Positions 21,532-25,736 of a DNA stretch of 25,736 bases are shown here, one piece after another. Origin of the DNA: Macrocybe gigantea (Eukaryota > Basidiomycota > Agaricomycetes > Agaricales > Callistosporiaceae); the NCBI GenBank assembly GCA_011319805.1, contig SJRY01000178.1, forward strand, positions 1 to 25,736. The letters run 5' to 3'. The translations under genes were made by a program, and so were the position numbers. The first letter of the stretch is position 1. Every line of letters starts with the position of its first letter. The notes beneath the pieces are model-generated. The model saw only the letters and a program-made list of their open reading frames with translations. It did no database searches and was not told the origin of the DNA.

Positions 21532-23655
21532 TCAAATCAGCGGGTTGCCTTCGAAGACGATACCTTTGGCTTTGAGAGCGGCCTCGATGACCCTCATTCC
21601 CTGCAGCACTTTCTCTTCTTCCATTCTGCGCCCGACAACTTGGACGCCAAGAGGAAGACCATGCATATCATCGGCATCATAGACGGAATATGCCTGTTTT
21701 CCAAAGACACTCATCCGCTGGTACTGCGCGGACGCAAAGAAGCCTTCGGGTAGACGGTCTAGCTCCTTGTCGACGAAGGTGACCGGAAGGACGCCGGCAG
21801 TGTAATCCAGCTAGAAGGTGGGTGGCGCAGTAAGTGATCGGTATCTGGACTCCGATGTCTGTAAACTAGACCCACCAAGTTGAAGATGCACGTATAGTCC
21901 GCGGTCATGAGGTCGGCGCGGTCAGAAGTTCCATTTCGCAGAGCCGGTAATGGATGAGGAACGGTAAGCACGAAGTCCAGATTGTTCTTCTTCCACTGAT
22001 TGTGCCAGGCAGCCATATATTGCTCGCGTTGCGCGATAAGATCACGTACTTCTTCCACGGTCTTGGTATGCAAACATTTTAGCATATCCGCCATCACGGG
22101 ATCGCTTGATCGGGTGAAGTAAGACAGAATGCGTTTCCAGAAACGCGGCATTGAGAGCACACTCATGATCGATGCGGCGGGGCCGTGTAGCTCTTTGTTC
22201 GACTCGAGCAAGCTTCGAAATTGACGGCCTAAATGAACAGATTGAATGACCGGTTTCCCAGAGTCGGATGTTAGTCCTACCTCCATCTGCGAAAATCAAT
22301 TGATGCGCTATTTTCAAGCCTTTGAAAATGTTTGGAGGAGTGCTAAGATGATGTTGGGCTTTGGGCGGCACAGGCGACACACGTGGTACTCACAATTCGA
22401 CAACTTCATGACCCTGGCGGCGAAGGGCAGAGGCGACCATCATCAGAGCCCGTTTTGTGGCTGGCGTTGGAGGCACAATCCCTAAAGATACCCTAAGATG
22501 GACTGCGACATTCAGAGTAAATCGCATCCTCACCGTCGCTCATGATGATGCCCCATTTCAGCTTCCTTCCTTCTTCCTGCAAGTCGATGGATTTCCAGGG
22601 CACTGGGACGCACTGCGCGACGATCAGATAGAGATCTCGGGTTGAGTAGCGAACTGCCTCACGGTGTGATCATATTCCCATGGCTCCGCGTCCACGATCC
22701 GCTTCCAAAACTCCTCTAGGTCATCAAGACTCCCCGCGAGGGGGGCCGTGACCATTTGGACGCCTTCCATCCCAGCGAGCGACGACAAGTTGCCATGAGT
22801 AGGGAACCTTCCAACGCTTCCCTTCAAACTCCACACTCCACAGAAATGGGCCGGAATCCTGCTGCTTCCTCCGAGATCGGATCCTATTTCAATCTTGCTC
22901 CCGCCATAAGCCACGAGAGCGCCGCCACCTCCTGATGAGGCACCACACGAATGGTCTTTGCTGTAAGGGTTCGTCGTGCGGCCAAAGACCTCGGAGATGG
23001 TTTCTATGTTGAGAAGCCCGGCGGGAACAGTCGTTTTCACATGGACTAACGCGCCCAGATCTTGAAGCATGCGGACGATGGGCGAAGTCGTAGCGGCAGG
23101 GCGCGCGACATTCCGGGAAAAGCCTATTGTACTATCGTGGCCGGTAACATTCACCGTGTCTATTTGAACTATGTCAACCCTGTGCCAGAATATGTATCAA
23201 TGTTCCAACCTTTAAGGCTGACTGGAACGCCCAGCAAAGAACGGCCGCAGCGCAAGTCTTCAGAATGGTTGTTTTCGATGTCGGGATTCGGCGACCAGTT
23301 GGCGATAGCCGGGGTACGGAGAGCTTCATCAAACATGATGTCTGCGATGCAGTTCGTAGCACGGTGCGCCATGATCGTCCTCTTGCCATACGTATGCATG
23401 ATTTCAAACGGCGAGATGGCACCCAGTCGGCATTCTGAAACCAGCTTGGATAAAGGGAGGGCGTGTATCTTTCGCTCGGTTAATGAGAGTGGTGTGAAGT
23501 AATCGGCAGGCAGGCTTTCAATTTTGTTGCACCTCTCGCGTTGCTTCCAGTTGCTTGTTTATGTCGATGATTGGTATGAGTCGATCGCGACAACAAAAAG
23601 AGCAGTTTCATACCAAGCAAGTCGGTGAACGTTGGAGAAAAGAGAGAAAAAACAT
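21532..23655 (-). CDS. Amidase-signature hydrolase (acetamidase/FAAH-like), intact, 8 exons
   Basis: This enzyme hydrolyses amide bonds to a carboxylate and an amine or ammonia; the substrate is unknown. Exons on the minus strand are 23655-23614 (tentative), 23543-23210, 23168-22663, 22612-22534, 22481-22394, 22342-22281, 22228-21876 and 21810-21532. They total 1743 nt (580 aa), a usual length for fungal amidases, and no stop interrupts the frame. The Ser-cisSer-Lys triad is complete: Lys125 in GVPVSLK, Ser203 in CGASSGGGGAL and Ser227 in GSDLGGSSRIP. The 24-residue spacing between the serines matches mammalian FAAH. The usual Glu of GGSSGGE is Gly here. Conserved late motifs are present, such as GLPLGVQVVGRR near the C-terminus. 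The intron 23209-23169 is only 41 nt. The first exon is the weakest part: it was chosen because it gives an ATG, GT-AG borders and correct phase. Confidence 0.87.
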
Positions 23656-25736
23656 AGCGAACGTGTGGATTTTCGGATAATTAACGAAAGTGGGAGGAAA
23701 ATATGGACAGGGCGGTGTCTGTCGTAGTGGAGGCTTTTAAGAGCTCGCGAATCCGAGGATTTAGATGCGAGTAAAGAGGTGAGGGTATAGGTGGACCAGG
23801 GGTCTCGCGATTGAGGCGGGTGCGTTAAAATCTGCATATTGTACGAAATCTAAATGAGATTCAGTACGCTTTGAGGACCCAGAAGTGCGACGCACTCGAA
23901 CGGGTGAGCTAGAACAGCCAAAACAAGTTGTTGAAGAAGCTGTTAAGGTGCCTTCTCGTCGGCGTTTCCCGTAAGACTGAACAGAGTTGGCCGTTCTGCT
24001 GCCTTTTCAAACGGCGCTCGCCATCAGAGAGAATGCAATTACCGATTTGACCCAGCAGAAACGTCAGCGTACACATGACACGGGCTTTCCAGATCAGATG
24101 AGCCGACTTCCGCTACCGAGCTGCGTCGTCGATGCGGATCCAAATGGCGTTTCGCTTGCTCTGCAATTTTGTTCTATGTCATTGTGCATGATATATTGCG
24201 GTAAGAAGTCCTAGGCACGCGAAAAAAGATCTGCGGAGAAAAGGCGACGACAAAGCCTTCTGGAAGAAGTTAGAAAGCCGATCGTCCTTTGCGTCCGCTA
24301 TGGTTTAATCCTCGCGCATCTCGAATGATAAGTTAGGAAGAGGAGGAGCCCGGGAAGACGAGCCGAAGAAAACGATCTGAGCTGTCGAGCGTCAGATGTG
24401 GCCAAAAAATCTAGTATCAGAACAATTGCTGGTCGCCACCGCCGCTCTCTTGGCAACGGGAGGCATTAGTAGCGGATAGTCGAGGAGGCGGCAACCCAGA
24501 TATCTAGCGATAGGCAGACTATATGCCAGGAAAACACGTCGCGAGTTCCGTATTCGTGCAATCAAAGTAACAATAACCATTACCATGCCATTCCATTTCA
24601 TATGAGTTGGGCTACGAGGGACTTCCGTGTCCTCTAAGCCACGACAGCCTTATCGACCAGGATAGGCGCCACGTCTCTGAAGTTGCGTGCTACTCGGTGC
24701 TTTAAAAGACACGGCTGCGAAGGCGCAAAATTGGCCACCATTAGCATTAAAATGTGTCCCCTAAGTCAAGTCAGCTTTCGTCGACGTGCAATTAATCTGT
24801 ATGCAGACTTGCGATGGGGACGTCCTTGGTGACATGCGATAAGGAAACCATTTAAGACCGGTCAGACGACCTTTATAGAGCGCTGGATTGGACTCAATCA
24901 ATGTCTTCAAATGAACGCAACGGCAGCACGAACTCGACTCGCACTTCATAGAAGAACCGATATAGAAACGTGATGTTGGCGAGTAGAGGATAGGGCATCG
25001 TTGCAATAGTAGATCGGCATGAATCTATAAGTTAGTCTCTTTCCAGTCTAGCCATAGAGAAATACACAAGATAAAGCCCGAGATCCTCGAGCCAGGTGGT
25101 CATTGGCATGAACGCTGAAAATGATCTATGACGTGGAAGTTAGCGTTCATTGAGAGCTAATCAAGTGAAACGCCGACGTACTTCTCGCCGTGAGCTTTAT
25201 TTTGTTCTCTTCGGCTATGCTCGCCCACACAGCGACCTGCCCTTTGTACATAGACGAAGTGGAACTTAGGCTGCCTTCCAGTAGACTTTCTTAAAACCCA
25301 TTCCGTATCGTCCCACTTGTGTAGTGTGGTTGTAGGGGTTATTCTTACAACCCGAACCTAATGTCCGCAGAGAGGACAACCAGGGAAGGCATACACGAAT
25401 CGGGGAATCTGAAGACTTCTCCGTCTTAACGGAGTCGGCAGTCTCATGGTCGTCCACTTGCAGGTGCCAAGGTGGCTGCGCTGTCCTTCCGCATGCAACG
25501 CGCGAGGATATGGCAGATTTAACTTTTGTGTCGGTGATACGAGTCAAGTAGGGTCTAGAAACAGAGTGAATGAGACGGAACCACCATCTCGACAACCAGG
25601 CAACGCGACAAACACCACGGTGTGACCTTGTGTGACTGGTGTAAGTGTGACTAAATCTCCTAATGCGAGTGAACTGCTTGAAAAATGCAATGCGATCTGC
25701 TCGTGCGCTCCGTTTTGCAATAAATCAGCAGGTCTG
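23656..25736. other. Gene-poor region of about 2.1 kb
   Basis: The left end is the promoter side of the amidase gene. Open frames on both strands are short and show no motif I can name; the longest (about 109 codons, minus strand, 25595-25266) lacks an ATG start. There is a 7-bp stem at 25328-25334/25346-25352, which I do not consider significant. Confidence 0.45.

Noticed and set aside
735..23655. A single biosynthetic or degradative gene cluster
   Set aside because: P450, amidase and reductase relic are spread over 23 kb, in mixed orientation and separated by kinase and F-box genes. There is no shared promoter motif or backbone enzyme.
25328..25352. Short hairpin GGTTGTA / TACAACC
   Set aside because: A 7-bp stem with an 11-nt loop is expected by chance in 25 kb, and no adjacent gene or T-tract gives it meaning.
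25266..25595. Minus-strand open frame of about 109 codons
   Set aside because: It starts with TTG rather than ATG and has no recognisable domain or splice context.

Overview
The window looks like nuclear DNA of a filamentous basidiomycete, most likely an Agaricomycete. Genes are cut by many 41-70 nt GT-AG introns. The gene content fits that group: tandem P450s, FunK1-type fungal kinases, an APH-fold phosphotransferase, an F-box protein and an amidase. The species cannot be named from the sequence.

Layout. 1-96 (-): a tRNA-Pro(CGG) gene with a 35-nt intron, cut by the window edge. 735-5717 (+): two tandem P450 genes with matching intron positions. The first is intact (12 exons, 522 aa). The second is a pseudogene with an 8-bp insertion and three in-frame stops. 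6515-9506 (-): a five-exon APH/AIM9-type phosphotransferase with a long Ser/Pro/Gln-rich tail and a TATA box upstream. 10883-12205 (+): an F-box gene whose reading frame changes twice. 12921-20381 (-): two FunK1 kinase genes in direct tandem, each in a duplicated unit of about 3.3 kb. The left copy is intact (7 exons, 890 aa). The right copy has a 97-bp frameshifting deletion in exon 2 and a shorter C-terminus. Between the units lies a degraded fragment of a maleylacetate reductase gene. 21532-23655 (-): an intact amidase-signature hydrolase with a complete Lys-Ser-Ser triad (8 exons, about 580 aa). The last 2 kb show no gene I can support.

The genes do not form one recognisable pathway. P450, amidase and maleylacetate reductase are all enzyme types found in detoxification or catabolism of aromatic compounds, but the last is dead and the others are not co-oriented, so a cluster is only a weak inference. 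What stands out is gene birth and death: two tandem duplications, each with one intact and one broken copy, patchy identity between the kinase copies that suggests gene conversion, GC-AG introns in one member of each pair, and an enzyme relic at the junction of the kinase duplication. Exon models were built by hand from splice motifs, reading phase and comparison of paralogues. No database search was run.
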